Assembly: GCF_003121405.1 (NCBI RefSeq)
Contig: NZ_QBUY01000035.1
Coordinates: 1-64,000, forward strand
Length of the DNA stretch: 64,000 nt
DNA from: Paraburkholderia sp. C35
Lineage (GTDB): Bacteria; Pseudomonadota; Gammaproteobacteria; Burkholderiales; Burkholderiaceae
Reading direction: 5' to 3'
This document shows positions 42,331 through 51,662 of this stretch, in pieces. Position 1 is the first letter of the stretch; each line of letters starts with the position of its first letter. The notes beneath the pieces are model-generated. The model saw nothing but the letters and a program-made list of their open reading frames with translations. It did not search any database and had not been told where the DNA came from. The translations under genes and the position numbers were made by a program.

Positions 42331-45159
42331 ATGGATTCAAGCCAGCCACCCCGAAAACCGCGTGCTGCCGACGCCGATCATCGGCGGCAGCCGCCGCGCC
42401 CCGACGCCCGCGCGCTTGCGCGTGAGCGGCTTCTTACGCAACTGACGGACGCCCGCCGTCAGCGCTGCGTGATTCTCGAAGGCCCGGCGGGTAGCGGCAA
42501 GACCACGCTGCTGCTGGCGTGGCGTCAACAGTTGCTGCCGTTCGGTTTCGATGTGGCGTGGCTCACGCTCGGCCCCGAAGACAATGATCTCGCGCAATGG
42601 CTCGACGATCTGGTCGCGTGCCTTGCGCGCGTCGATCCCGTCCTCGTGCGCGAGGCCGCGCTGCTGGCGGGCCGCGGCACAGATGAAGAAGCCGTGGAAC
42701 GCACGCTGGTCACGCTCGTCAGCAGCGCTGGCGCCTTTCCGCGCCATCTCGTTCTGGTACTGGACGATATGCACTGCGCGACGAATCCTGCCATCCACGA
42801 AACGCTGCAATGGCTGCTCGACTATGCACCCGCCAACCTGCACATCGTGATCGCGTCGCGCGGTGCAGTGCCTGTGTCGCTCGGCCGGCTGAGAGACCAG
42901 GGACTCGCGCTCGAACTGAACATGCGCGACCTGCGCTTCACCAGCGCGGAATCCGAAGAATTCGTCACCGCGCAACTCGGCAATGTCGGCGCACAGGCCG
43001 CGAAACGGCTGCATGAACTGACGGATGGCTGGGTGGCGGGCCTGCAGTTGCTGACCGCACATCTGAAGCGCGAGAAGCGCAGCCTCACGGGCGGCCCCAT
43101 GTCCACCGCCCTGAGCCGCAGCCATCTGCTCGACGCGCGCGGCTTCGCCGAATACTTCGAACGTGAAGTGCTGACGCAGTTGACGCATTCCGAAGTCAGT
43201 CTGCTGGAACGGCTCGCGACGTGCGCGACCTTCTGCGCATCGCTGTGTGCCGCAGTCGCGGGCGATAGCGAACAACGCAGTGCCATGCTCGCGCTGCTCG
43301 ACCGGCTGGAGAGCAATAACCAGTTCGTCGAGTCGATCCAGCAGTCGGGCGGCGAGACCTCGTACAGGCTCAATCCACTGTTCCGCGAAACATTGCTGCA
43401 GCGCTTTCGCACGGCGAGCGCGGAGCAGCAGCGGGCGGTTCATCTCGCAGTGTGGCAATGGTTTCGCGAGCACGATCAGCCGGACGAGGCAATCCGCCAT
43501 GCGTTGCTCGCCGGCGAGACGACGGCGGCCGCCGATCTGGTGCTGCAATGCGCACAGCAGATGCGCCTGAAGGGCGATCTGCGCAAGCTGGTTGGCCTGA
43601 TGCGCCTGCTGCCCGAAGACGAAATCCAGGCGCGCGTCGGTCTGCGCCTGTGGAAGGCGCGCCTGCAGCTGTACGCGCACGAGTACGAAGCATGCGAAGC
43701 GAGCATTGCAAGCCTCGGCGCCGATATTGCACCTGGCGATCATCTGCTTCGCTACCGGCTGGCCATCACGCAGGCAATTCTGGCCGTACAGCGTGACGAT
43801 GTCGAAACCGTCGCGGCCGTGGAATCGCACTTGCTCTGCGCACCCGACGATTGCGAAACCGTGGATGTCGGCGGCGGCAAGAATATTCTCTCGTGGCTTT
43901 ATATGCACGTCGGCCGTTTCGAGCATGCGCGTGACATTCAGAGCAGAGCCGCCGCGCACGGCGTGGACGGCGTGCCTCTGCTGGGCAGCCCTGCCGGCAG
44001 TCTGTACGGCCGCTGCATCATGGGATTGAGCTATTCGCTCGAAGGCAAGTTCGTGCAGGCCGAGCGAATTTGCCGCGACGTCCTGGCGCAGGCCGATCAA
44101 CGCGGGAACGAGGCCGTCGAGTCGGCGTGTCTCGCCGTCGCACTGCTCGGCGAAGTGCTCTACGAATTCAACGAACTCGCCGCCGCGCGTCAGCTGCTGC
44201 AAGAACGCATCGAAGTGCTCGAACGCGTGTCGATCCCCGATTCGGTGTTACGCGTGCTGATGATCCTGTCTGCCGTGCATTGGGAAGCGGGTCATCGGCT
44301 CGATGCCTTCGCGTGGCTCGATCGGCTGGAGGAATACGGCAGCAAGTACCGGCTCGACAGATTGATCGCGCACAGTCTGGCGCAGCGTGTGCAACGGCAT
44401 CTGCAATGCGGGCAGACGGGCGAAGCCAACGTTGCGCTCATGCGGCTCGACGCGTTGGCGAGCGCCGCGTCTTCGCGAACGGATGCGCTGCACGCGCATA
44501 TCGCCGTGCAAGCCGCGCGGGCGAACATCTTGTGGAATATGGCGCATGAAAACCACGGCGAAGTGTCGTCGCGCATTCATCCTCTGATCGAGGCCTGCGA
44601 GGCGCGTGGCTGGCAGCATCTCGTCGCGCATTTTCAGCTATTGGGCGCCATCGCCGATGCGCGCCTCGGACGCGACCAGAGCGCCACGGAAGCAGTCCAG
44701 GCCGCGTTGCGGCGCGGGCATCGGCTCGGGCTGATGCGCACGCTGCTGGACGCCGATCCGCAAGCGCTCGAATTCATCGTGCGTGTGTCGCAGGAGGCGC
44801 CGGATGATCCGTTGCTGTCGTTCTACGTTGGCCGCCTTCAGGCTGCGCGACTGACGACGTTGTCGGCGCCGGGCGCGCCGGGCACGCCGGGTGTCCGAAG
44901 CAGCGCACGGCCAGCCGGCGTGGATGGCGCAGCAGCGTTGAGCGATCGCGAGGCCGAAGTGCTGCAACTGCTCGCGCAAGCGTTGCCGAACAAACGCATT
45001 GCCCGCGCGCTGGCGATTTCACCCGAAACGGTCAAGTGGCACTTGAAGAACATCTACGCAAAGCTTCATGTGTCGAGCCGCGATGAAGCCGTGGCCCGCA
45101 TACGCGATCTGGGTCTGGGCACGAACAGCATCGGTGTTGCATCCAGCGACAACAGCTAG
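42331..45159 (+). CDS. MalT-like LuxR-family regulator (LAL type)
   Basis: 942 residues. N-terminal P-loop ATPase with Walker A GPAGSGKT (residues 51-58) and a Walker B-like LVLVLDDMHCA, a winged-helix/arm region with LTDGWVAGLQLL typical of STAND ATPases, a long TPR-like helical part (about 400-830), and a C-terminal LuxR helix-turn-helix (about 872-935): LSDREAEVLQLLAQALPNKR and SPETVKWHLKNIYAKLHVSS. Such large ATP-binding regulators activate catabolic genes on binding an inducer. The acyl-CoA synthetase gene upstream is the nearest candidate target. Start ATG; no strong ribosome site. A linker rich in Ala/Gly/Pro precedes the HTH. Confidence 0.92.
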   Translation: MDSSQPPRKPRAADADHRRQPPRPDARALARERLLTQLTDARRQRCVILEGPAGSGKTTLLLAWRQQLLPFGFDVAWLTLGPEDNDLAQWLDDLVACLARVDPVLVREAALLAGRGTDEEAVERTLVTLVSSAGAFPRHLVLVLDDMHCATNPAIHETLQWLLDYAPANLHIVIASRGAVPVSLGRLRDQGLALELNMRDLRFTSAESEEFVTAQLGNVGAQAAKRLHELTDGWVAGLQLLTAHLKREKRSLTGGPMSTALSRSHLLDARGFAEYFEREVLTQLTHSEVSLLERLATCATFCASLCAAVAGDSEQRSAMLALLDRLESNNQFVESIQQSGGETSYRLNPLFRETLLQRFRTASAEQQRAVHLAVWQWFREHDQPDEAIRHALLAGETTAAADLVLQCAQQMRLKGDLRKLVGLMRLLPEDEIQARVGLRLWKARLQLYAHEYEACEASIASLGADIAPGDHLLRYRLAITQAILAVQRDDVETVAAVESHLLCAPDDCETVDVGGGKNILSWLYMHVGRFEHARDIQSRAAAHGVDGVPLLGSPAGSLYGRCIMGLSYSLEGKFVQAERICRDVLAQADQRGNEAVESACLAVALLGEVLYEFNELAAARQLLQERIEVLERVSIPDSVLRVLMILSAVHWEAGHRLDAFAWLDRLEEYGSKYRLDRLIAHSLAQRVQRHLQCGQTGEANVALMRLDALASAASSRTDALHAHIAVQAARANILWNMAHENHGEVSSRIHPLIEACEARGWQHLVAHFQLLGAIADARLGRDQSATEAVQAALRRGHRLGLMRTLLDADPQALEFIVRVSQEAPDDPLLSFYVGRLQAARLTTLSAPGAPGTPGVRSSARPAGVDGAAALSDREAEVLQLLAQALPNKRIARALAISPETVKWHLKNIYAKLHVSSRDEAVARIRDLGLGTNSIGVASSDNS

Positions 45160-45257
45160 CGTCGTGCTGGACGGGACTTAATGGAATGGGTAGTCTGTGT
45201 GTGCAGGATGACGTTTGTTGGCCGCGCTGACCTTGATCTTCGTCCCGGGGAGGACTC

Positions 45258-45569
45258 ATGGAAGTGAGCACCGAAACGCTTGTCGACATGCTCAAAGAAG
45301 TTGAAGCAGAAGATCCCATCGATTACGCAGACCTGCCGTTCGGAGAGCAGGAACTCAGGCGTCTTATCATCAGTTCACTCGTCGAACGTCATCAGAAAGT
45401 AGAAACGGGAATGTCCGTCTCCGACGTTCACGCGCTGTATCTGCTGAGCACCGCCAAACTGGTCCTTGAAAATACCGTGCTGCATGCGCGGCTGCTGATT
45501 CTTCAGGGACATCGGCTCGACATCGACGCGTTACTCGCGCCTTTCACGCTCAAAGGAAAGCGTAGCTGA
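45258..45569 (+). CDS. Hypothetical protein, 103 residues
   Basis: A small acidic, mostly helical protein (MEVSTETLVDMLKEVEAEDP, PFGEQELRRLIISSLVERHQ, VHALYLLSTAKLVLENTVLH). No membrane segment, signal peptide or Cys cluster. GGGGAGGA upstream of the ATG is a strong ribosome site. I do not know the family or role. It follows the LuxR regulator on the same strand with a 98-base gap. Confidence 0.65.
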   Translation: MEVSTETLVDMLKEVEAEDPIDYADLPFGEQELRRLIISSLVERHQKVETGMSVSDVHALYLLSTAKLVLENTVLHARLLILQGHRLDIDALLAPFTLKGKRS

Positions 45570-45773
45570 GCGATCGCATGCAGACGCGCACGGCATTGCC
45601 TTCCGTGCGCTCTCGTTCGAAATATTCCGGCAACCGGAATAGACAGGGTTGTAGAACAGTTAATCCATCAAGGCCTGGATCAGCGCCCGCAGTGCTGGCA
45701 TCTCGCATGCCGGCGCTGCAGACGTCGCATCCATCCCCGGAACTGGCGCGACCCTTTGAACGAGAGACGCAAG

Positions 45774-46073
45774 ATGAAGCACTTCCCGATAGCCTTATTC
45801 ATCGCATCCACACTGACGCTGGCCGGATGCGCCACAGGCGGCATGCAGGACAACGCAACCCATCTGACAGCAACGCAATGCCGCGACCTCGCTGCGCTCA
45901 GAAACAATCAACCGCTCACGCGCCAGCGAAATCTGAGCGAACTGGCCGCCCTGCGGGAAGCCGGCTACGATCCTTCGATCTGGGACGACCCATACTATCC
46001 AGACGATCTGCAAACCGCGCAGAGCCGCGTCGACGGCTGGTTCCGGACTGAGTGCACCGCGTCCGTTCAATAA
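45774..46073 (+). CDS. DUF4148-type lipoprotein
   Basis: 99 residues. Lipoprotein signal peptide with the lipobox LAGC at Cys19 (KHFPIALFIASTLTLAGCAT). The mature part ends with LTRQRNLSELAALREAGYDP and DDPYYPDDLQTAQSRVDGW, the pattern of the Burkholderia-rich DUF4148 family, whose function is unknown. The ATG six codons into the frame is chosen because it gives the normal KHF start with a GAGAG upstream. A second DUF4148-like protein lies at 53757. Confidence 0.8.
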   Translation: MKHFPIALFIASTLTLAGCATGGMQDNATHLTATQCRDLAALRNNQPLTRQRNLSELAALREAGYDPSIWDDPYYPDDLQTAQSRVDGWFRTECTASVQ

Positions 46074-46165
46074 AAGAAATCGTTATCGTTCACAATCCCA
46101 TTAACGTCGCATCGCGAATCACCGTCTATCCTGTATGTAGTTTTGCGGGACACCGGGAGCGCGAC

Positions 46166-46645
46166 ATGCAAGCTGATCCGAAGGTCATCGAATATCTGAA
46201 TGCCGAATTGAAGTACGAACTGACGGCGATCAACCAGTACTTTTTGCATGCTCGCCTCTACAAGCATTGGGGTCTGGTCGAACTCGGCAAGCATGAATAC
46301 GACGAGTCGATCGAGGAAATGAAGCATGCCGACAAGCTCATCGAGCGCGTCTTCATGCTGGACGGCTTGCCCAATCTGCAGGACATGCACAAGCTTCTCA
46401 TCGGAGAAGATACGCTCGAGGTACTGCAATGCGATCTCAAGCTCGAGACGACTGCGCAGGCCCACCTGAAAGAGGCGATCGCGTACTGCGAATCGGTGAA
46501 GGATTACGTTTCGCGCGAAATTTTTGTCGAGATCCTCGATGACACAGAGGATCACATCGACTGGCTGGAAATACAGATCGGTCTCGTCGACAAGATCGGC
46601 ATCCAGAACTACCAGCAATCTTCCATCGGCTCGGTCGATGAATGA
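46166..46645 (+). CDS. bfr: Bacterioferritin
   Basis: 159 residues, iron-storage ferritin that stores ferric mineral in a 24-subunit shell with haem between subunits. Ferroxidase ligands at the usual positions are Glu18, Glu51, His54, Glu94 and His130; Met52 is the haem ligand. At position 127, Glu in E. coli, this protein has Thr (DDTEDH), with Glu at 128. The start MQADPKVIEYLNAELKYELTA is standard. The frame is open upstream but the ATG has GGGAG upstream and gives the family length. No bacterioferritin-associated ferredoxin gene is adjacent. Confidence 0.95.
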   Translation: MQADPKVIEYLNAELKYELTAINQYFLHARLYKHWGLVELGKHEYDESIEEMKHADKLIERVFMLDGLPNLQDMHKLLIGEDTLEVLQCDLKLETTAQAHLKEAIAYCESVKDYVSREIFVEILDDTEDHIDWLEIQIGLVDKIGIQNYQQSSIGSVDE

Positions 46646-46688
46646 TTGAATCCCGGTAGTTCTGTTTCTCGCCGTCTCACGTCAAGCG

Positions 46689-48224
46689 CTACAGACGGAA
46701 ACGACCGGCAGCCGCCTTCAGCAGATCGGTTTGCTCCTTGAGCGCGGCGGCAGCAGCTGCCGCCTGTTCGACGAGCGCGGCATTCTGCTGCGACATTTCA
46801 TCCATCTGCGACACGGCGCGATTCACTTCCTCGATACCGTCGCTCTGTTCGGCTGACGCCGTCGCAATCTCGCTCATGATCGACGTGACGCGGCCAACAG
46901 AGGCGCGCACTTCTCCGATGGTCGCACCCGCCTGGCCGACCAGTCGCGAGCCATCCTCGACGCGCGCACTCGACGCATCGATTAGCGCCTTGATTTCCTT
47001 TGCTGCCGTCGCGGAGCGTTGGGCAAGCGTGCGCACTTCGCCCGCCACCACGGCGAAGCCACGGCCCTCTTCGCCTGCACGCGCCGCTTCCACGGCTGCA
47101 TTCAGCGCCAGAATATTGGTCTGAAACGCAATCCCTTCGATCACGCCGATGATTTCGCTCATTCTCCTCGCGCCATCATGAATGTCGCTCATCGTCGCAA
47201 CGACCTGCGCGACGACTTCCGCGCCCGCGCCTGCGGCGACATTCGTGGTCTCGGCGAGTTCGCGTGCTTCGCGCGCGTGTGCTGCGTTCTGCGACACGGC
47301 GCTCGTCAGTTGCTCCATGCTCGCCGCTGTTTCCTCGATGGAGGCTGCCTGCGCTTCCGTGCGTGCCGACAAATCCGCGTTGCCGGCGGAAATCTCCCGT
47401 GTGGCCGTCGCGCTCGACTCGCTGCCACGCGCGATCTGCTCGATCATGGCGGCGATGCCAGCCTGCATCTGCCCCACGCTCTTCACGAGCCGCCCCATTT
47501 CGTCCTGCGTGTCGAAGCGCAACTGTTGCGACATGTCGCCTTGCGCGATTCTTTCGACATGTTGCACCGTCATTTCAATCGGCCGCGCAATCGCGCGCAC
47601 CAGTGAAAATCCACACGTGACGCACGCCAGCAGCCCGACACCGATTGCGATCAACGTGAAGGTGAACAGCATGTCGTAGCGATCCTGCGCCGCCTGATAG
47701 CGTTCGCCGCCTTGCTGGTTGCGGAACTTGTCGAGTGCGCCCGTCTTTTGCGTAAGAGAGGCCGCGAGCGGCGGCATGTCGACCATGGCGATATGGTCGG
47801 CGCGCGTGTGGTCGCCATGGCGCATCGCATCCACCATCGGCTCCAGCGCGCCATGCAGCATCGCGCTGCGCGCGTCGGCCACGGCTTGCGACAACGCCGC
47901 TTCGGCATCGGAGGCGGGAATCGACCGGTATTCTTTCCACGCCGCATCGGACACGGACAGGTACGTCAGCGCCTTGTCGATCAGCGCACCGGTATCGGGG
48001 GCTTCCGGGTGCAGCAGGACACGGTCGAGTGTCGTTCGAACCACGGGCAGATTCAGATTCGACTTGCCGAGCGCGGTCGCCGCCGCTACGTCGCTTTTGT
48101 ACGCTTGCGCGACGGCGTTGTTCGAGCCGTGCATGCCCGTGATGCCGAGCGCGCCGCTGATCGCCAGCAGCAGCCCGAGTAAGGCCAGCGTGGCGAGAAG
48201 ACGAGACTTGATGGTGAGTTTCAT
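46689..48224 (-). CDS. Methyl-accepting chemotaxis protein
   Basis: 511 residues. Short N-terminal helix (LLATLALLGLLLAISGALGI), a periplasmic four-helix sensor (about 30-190), second membrane helix (TLIAIGVGLLACVTCGFSLV), a HAMP domain, and the conserved MCP signalling tip IIGVIEGIAFQTNILALNAAVEAARAGEEGRGFAVVAGEVRTLAQRSA (seen over about 365-412). Methylation-type Gln/Glu pairs flank it. The C-terminus lacks an NWETF-type CheR docking peptide. Ligand unknown. It would sense a small molecule and signal to CheA. It is convergent with bacterioferritin. Confidence 0.94.
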   Translation of the reverse strand: MKLTIKSRLLATLALLGLLLAISGALGITGMHGSNNAVAQAYKSDVAAATALGKSNLNLPVVRTTLDRVLLHPEAPDTGALIDKALTYLSVSDAAWKEYRSIPASDAEAALSQAVADARSAMLHGALEPMVDAMRHGDHTRADHIAMVDMPPLAASLTQKTGALDKFRNQQGGERYQAAQDRYDMLFTFTLIAIGVGLLACVTCGFSLVRAIARPIEMTVQHVERIAQGDMSQQLRFDTQDEMGRLVKSVGQMQAGIAAMIEQIARGSESSATATREISAGNADLSARTEAQAASIEETAASMEQLTSAVSQNAAHAREARELAETTNVAAGAGAEVVAQVVATMSDIHDGARRMSEIIGVIEGIAFQTNILALNAAVEAARAGEEGRGFAVVAGEVRTLAQRSATAAKEIKALIDASSARVEDGSRLVGQAGATIGEVRASVGRVTSIMSEIATASAEQSDGIEEVNRAVSQMDEMSQQNAALVEQAAAAAAALKEQTDLLKAAAGRFRL

Positions 48225-48397
48225 GCGACTTCAACAGGTTGAGGGCCAACCCGTGTTATCGGCAGAAACCCGTAGAAACTTCACTGCTGTGCGAAGTCGA
48301 GCATGCGCGGTGCAACCCGGATGTGACGCTAGTGTGAAACTGACCTCAAGGCGTCTGAAGAAAGCTCATAACAAGCCATCGCGGGATGCCGACACTG

Positions 48398-49720
48398 TCA
48401 GTGAAGCTGCTTCGCGATCGCGCTATAGAACACCGACGCTTCGAGCGGCAGCGAATCGAATGACGGTTCCGCCTGCGCCCACGTCGACCACTGCACGATC
48501 ACGAGATGCTCCGCGCGGTTGATCATGATGACCTGACCAAAGATGCCCAGCGCCCACAGCGACTGCTGAAGCGAATCTCCAGGTGCGGGATTCACGCCCT
48601 GGGCCGTGACCGGCTCCGCATTGTTCCACCACTGATAGCCATAAAGACCTTGCGGATGCGCCGCCGACACCGACCCTTTGGCATGCGTCCAGTTCGAAGC
48701 CTCGTCGATCCATCCATCGGGAAGCATCTTCGTACCGCCCGGCAAGCGGCCACCCTCGAGCACGAATTCGCCGAACCGTCCCCAGTCGTCGAGCGTCGCA
48801 TTGAAGCCGTGTGCGCCCACATCGTGCTGGCCTGGCTCATACGCGTGCCACACGCCGTCGCTTGCCATGCCGTACGGCTTCCAGATGGACTGTTCGAGAT
48901 AATCCGCGAGCGGCATGCCGGTGGCGCGTTCGAGCACGTCGCCGAGCAGCCACGCGCCGCCCGAACTGTAGGACCACACCGTCCCCGGCGCATGCACGCG
49001 TTTCAGGCCAGTCACGAGCTTGCGCACGCAATCGTAGGTGCCTGGCCGCGCTTCGCATTGCGTGAGCTTCGAAAAGTCGGAGCCTGGGTCGGTGTAGTCT
49101 TCCGTCCAACCCACGCCCGATGTGTGCGTGATCAACTGCTTCAGTGTCACGTCGGCCCATGCCGTGCCCGCCAGATCCGGCTCGAAATCGGTCACGGGCT
49201 GATCGAGCGACCTGATCTTTCCTTCGTGCAACGCGACACCCACCAGGGTCGACACCACGGATTTACCGACCGACCGCGAGGTTCATAGCGTGCTGTCGGT
49301 ATTGCCGTTGCCGAGATACTTGTAGGCGACTTTGCCGTTCTTGAGCACCAGCAGACCCGCCACGTTCTGATGCTTAAGATAATCGTCGAGCGTGTAGTGC
49401 TTGCCGTGCACCTCATAAGAGACGCGCTTCAACTGTTGCGGCGCACGTGCAAGCGGCTTTGCCGCGCCGTGATGGAATACGTCGCCTGCATAGTTGCGGT
49501 AGTCGTTGCGAAAGCCAATCACCCGCTCCGACTGGTTCCATGTGAGCATTTTTTCGGGTTCGGGCAACGCGGCATCGAGCGGCTTTGGGCAGGTCGCAAG
49601 TTGAATGCCGCCGCAATTCTGTGTTGTGGCCGCATGCGCGGATACCGTCGCGAGAACGCTGCTCACGAGGCATGTGAGCGCAAAAGCGCGTGTCAGCGAA
49701 TCGTTGAGTTTCATCTTCAT
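48398..49720 (-). pseudogene. Exported serine hydrolase (beta-lactamase class C-like), interrupted by TGA
   Basis: Two open parts read as one gene. The first has a signal peptide (MKMKLNDSLTRAFALTCLVS to AHAA) and continues to GKVAYKYLGNGNTDSTL, then TGA at 49283-49285. The same frame resumes immediately with TSRSVGKSVVSTLVGVAL, which holds the catalytic SxxK (SVGK). Later come WSYSSGGAWLLGDVLERATG (the Tyr-Ser motif) and DSLQQSLWALGIFGQVIMIN. Related proteins that I recall have Trp before S-x-S-V, so TGG to TGA is the simplest change (codon 146 from this start). The family includes 6-aminohexanoate-dimer hydrolases and esterases. The product would be truncated before the active site. The start is ATG with GGAG upstream. 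Confidence 0.75.
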
Positions 49721-49838
49721 CCCTTCTCCAAGGTTGTTATACGGGCTGCAAATGCGGCGAGTATCGAGCGCACGTGGATAGGGGTCAAAGCGAGTTTCGT
49801 GGGAAAATCCCCCGCAAGCAAAGCAGCAGGGACATGGC

Positions 49839-50738
49839 ATGAACGCGTTAAGTTATTCGCTCGCGCAGATCGAAGCGTTCGCGAGCGTCGCGGAACAGGG
49901 CAGCATCACCAAAGCTGCGCAGCGCCTTGGCAAAGACCGCTCGACCGTCAGCGAATTGCTCGAATTCTTCGAAACCGAGCTGGGCTATGCGCTCTTCACA
50001 CGCACGGGTCGCTCACTCACCCTGACGCCCGAGGGCAAGCGGTTGCAGCGTCAGGCACGGCTGCTGCTGCGGCAGGCGCAAGCATTCGGGACGGCTGCAA
50101 AAACCCTTTCCAGCGCGATCTCGGACGAGATCAGCGTGGTCTACGATCCCTTCGTTCCTCGCGCGTTCGTGCACGCGCTCATCGACGCTCAGGCCGCGCG
50201 TGGCGTCCGTTTGAGTGCGTGGTGCGGCTCGCGTGCCGATGCGGAAGCGGCACTCGTGGCAGGCACCGCGCAACTGGCCATCACCCTCGCGAGAAATCAG
50301 AGCGTGAACGGCGAACTCGAATGGCGCGCAATGGGTCGCATCGATATGAGCGTGTATGCAAGCGAAACGCTGCTCGGCAATAGCGAATGGAAAGTGACGC
50401 TGCGCGAGCTGGCCGCTTTGCCGCAGATCGTCATGCACCGCACGTTAGACGAGCAATTCGCACGGCAGGTGCAGATCTCCGATCACGTCGTCTTCGTGAA
50501 TGAACTCGACACGCTTGCACATATGCTGCGCAACGCGCAGGGCTGGGGATTTTTACCGACCCACCTGCACGCCGAACGTTGGCCAGGCGTTCAGATCATC
50601 GACACGGAAATGGGCAGCGACGGGCTCAGCCACGCGATCGTCGCCGTGTGGAAACCTGGCACGGCGAGTCAGACGGCCATCACGGATACGCTCGAGGTAA
50701 TCGATACGTTGTGGAAGGAAGTGATGGCGCTTCCATGA
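49839..50738 (+). CDS. LysR family transcriptional regulator
   Basis: 299 residues. N-terminal DNA-binding helix-turn-helix with QIEAFASVAEQGSITKAAQR and STVSELLEFFETELGYALF, then a periplasmic-binding-like effector domain. The turn KDRSTVSELLEFF differs from most LysR proteins, where S-x-S/A-V-S-x-x-I is common, but the pattern is still clear. It is divergent from the broken serine hydrolase gene and may have controlled it. The start is the ATG five bases after another ATG in a different frame. Confidence 0.88.
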   Translation: MNALSYSLAQIEAFASVAEQGSITKAAQRLGKDRSTVSELLEFFETELGYALFTRTGRSLTLTPEGKRLQRQARLLLRQAQAFGTAAKTLSSAISDEISVVYDPFVPRAFVHALIDAQAARGVRLSAWCGSRADAEAALVAGTAQLAITLARNQSVNGELEWRAMGRIDMSVYASETLLGNSEWKVTLRELAALPQIVMHRTLDEQFARQVQISDHVVFVNELDTLAHMLRNAQGWGFLPTHLHAERWPGVQIIDTEMGSDGLSHAIVAVWKPGTASQTAITDTLEVIDTLWKEVMALP

Positions 50739-50912
50739 TGCTGGGTTTCCGCTCGGATATACTCGATTCGTCTGTCGTATGGCTGGACACTGACCAGCCT
50801 GCACGGTTAGCCGCATGGATTGCGTTCGAATACGGTTCTTCGCGACCGGTTTCAATCGAACGCCGCGTGCTTCGTCCATTTGTATGTGCGTGTGCAGCCA
50901 GGGGACGATGAG

Positions 50913-51662
50913 ATGCGTGTACTGCTCGTCGACGATCACGAGCTCTTCAGGGCAGGCCTTGCACTGCTCATCAAAGAGCTTTTCCCCGATGTCGAACTGC
51001 TGCATGCGAATACCTTGTCGCGCGGCGTCGAGCTCGCCATCGCCGAGCACCCGGACATCGTTTTTCTCGATCTCGAACTTCCCGACGGCCACGGCTGCGA
51101 CGCGCTGATCCAGCTAAAAGACGCACGTCCGTTCGCGCCTGTGGTCGTCGTGTCGGCTGACGAAAGCGTCGAATCCATCGGTCGATGCCTCGAATTGCGT
51201 GCGATGGGCTACGTGCCGAAATCGTCTTCGCCTGAGGCATTGCATGCCGCGATCGTTGCCGTCCTCTCAGGCGGCGTGTTCCTGCCTGCGGCCAGCATCA
51301 TCGGTCTCAAGCGCGCAGCAGGCACCGATGATGTACAGACAAGCCAGCCAGCCATCGCGCAACCGGCCAGCAACGCCGAGCCCTGGAATGCGCCCGGACT
51401 GGGACTCACGCCCCGTGAGTTCGAAACGCTCACGTGGCTCGTGCGCGGCCTGCCTTCCAAAGCCATCGCATCGAAGATGGGGCTCGAAGACATCACGGTA
51501 CGCAAGTACATCAGTCATCTGCTCGCGCATTTCAATTTGCGGCGCCGCACGGAACTCATCGTCATGCTGGCGGAAAAAGGCATTACGCTTGGCACGCCTG
51601 CAGTCATGGATCGTTTGCATGATCCAGATTCATCTTCCGATGAACGCTCACGTACCGGCTGA
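50913..51662 (+). CDS. NarL/LuxR-type response regulator
   Basis: 249 residues. Receiver domain (about 1-125) with VLLVDDHELFRAG (acidic pair Asp7/Asp8), phosphoacceptor Asp53 in IVFLDLELPDG and the Lys in YVPKSSSPEAL. Then a 40-residue linker and a LuxR HTH (about 180-240): LTPREFETLTWLVRGLPSKA and DITVRKYISHLLAHFNLRRR. The C-terminus is polar. The ATG has GGGGA upstream and starts the receiver. The gene ends inside the last 59 bases of the convergent hybrid histidine kinase, its probable partner. Confidence 0.93.
   Translation: MRVLLVDDHELFRAGLALLIKELFPDVELLHANTLSRGVELAIAEHPDIVFLDLELPDGHGCDALIQLKDARPFAPVVVVSADESVESIGRCLELRAMGYVPKSSSPEALHAAIVAVLSGGVFLPAASIIGLKRAAGTDDVQTSQPAIAQPASNAEPWNAPGLGLTPREFETLTWLVRGLPSKAIASKMGLEDITVRKYISHLLAHFNLRRRTELIVMLAEKGITLGTPAVMDRLHDPDSSSDERSRTG

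Noticed and set aside
49283..49285. In-frame TGA of the serine hydrolase read as selenocysteine, since selABC are in this window
   Set aside because: The position normally holds Trp in proteins that I recall, no convincing SECIS hairpin follows (only a weak 5-base stem with a large loop), and the class needs no Sec. A nonsense mutation or error is simpler.
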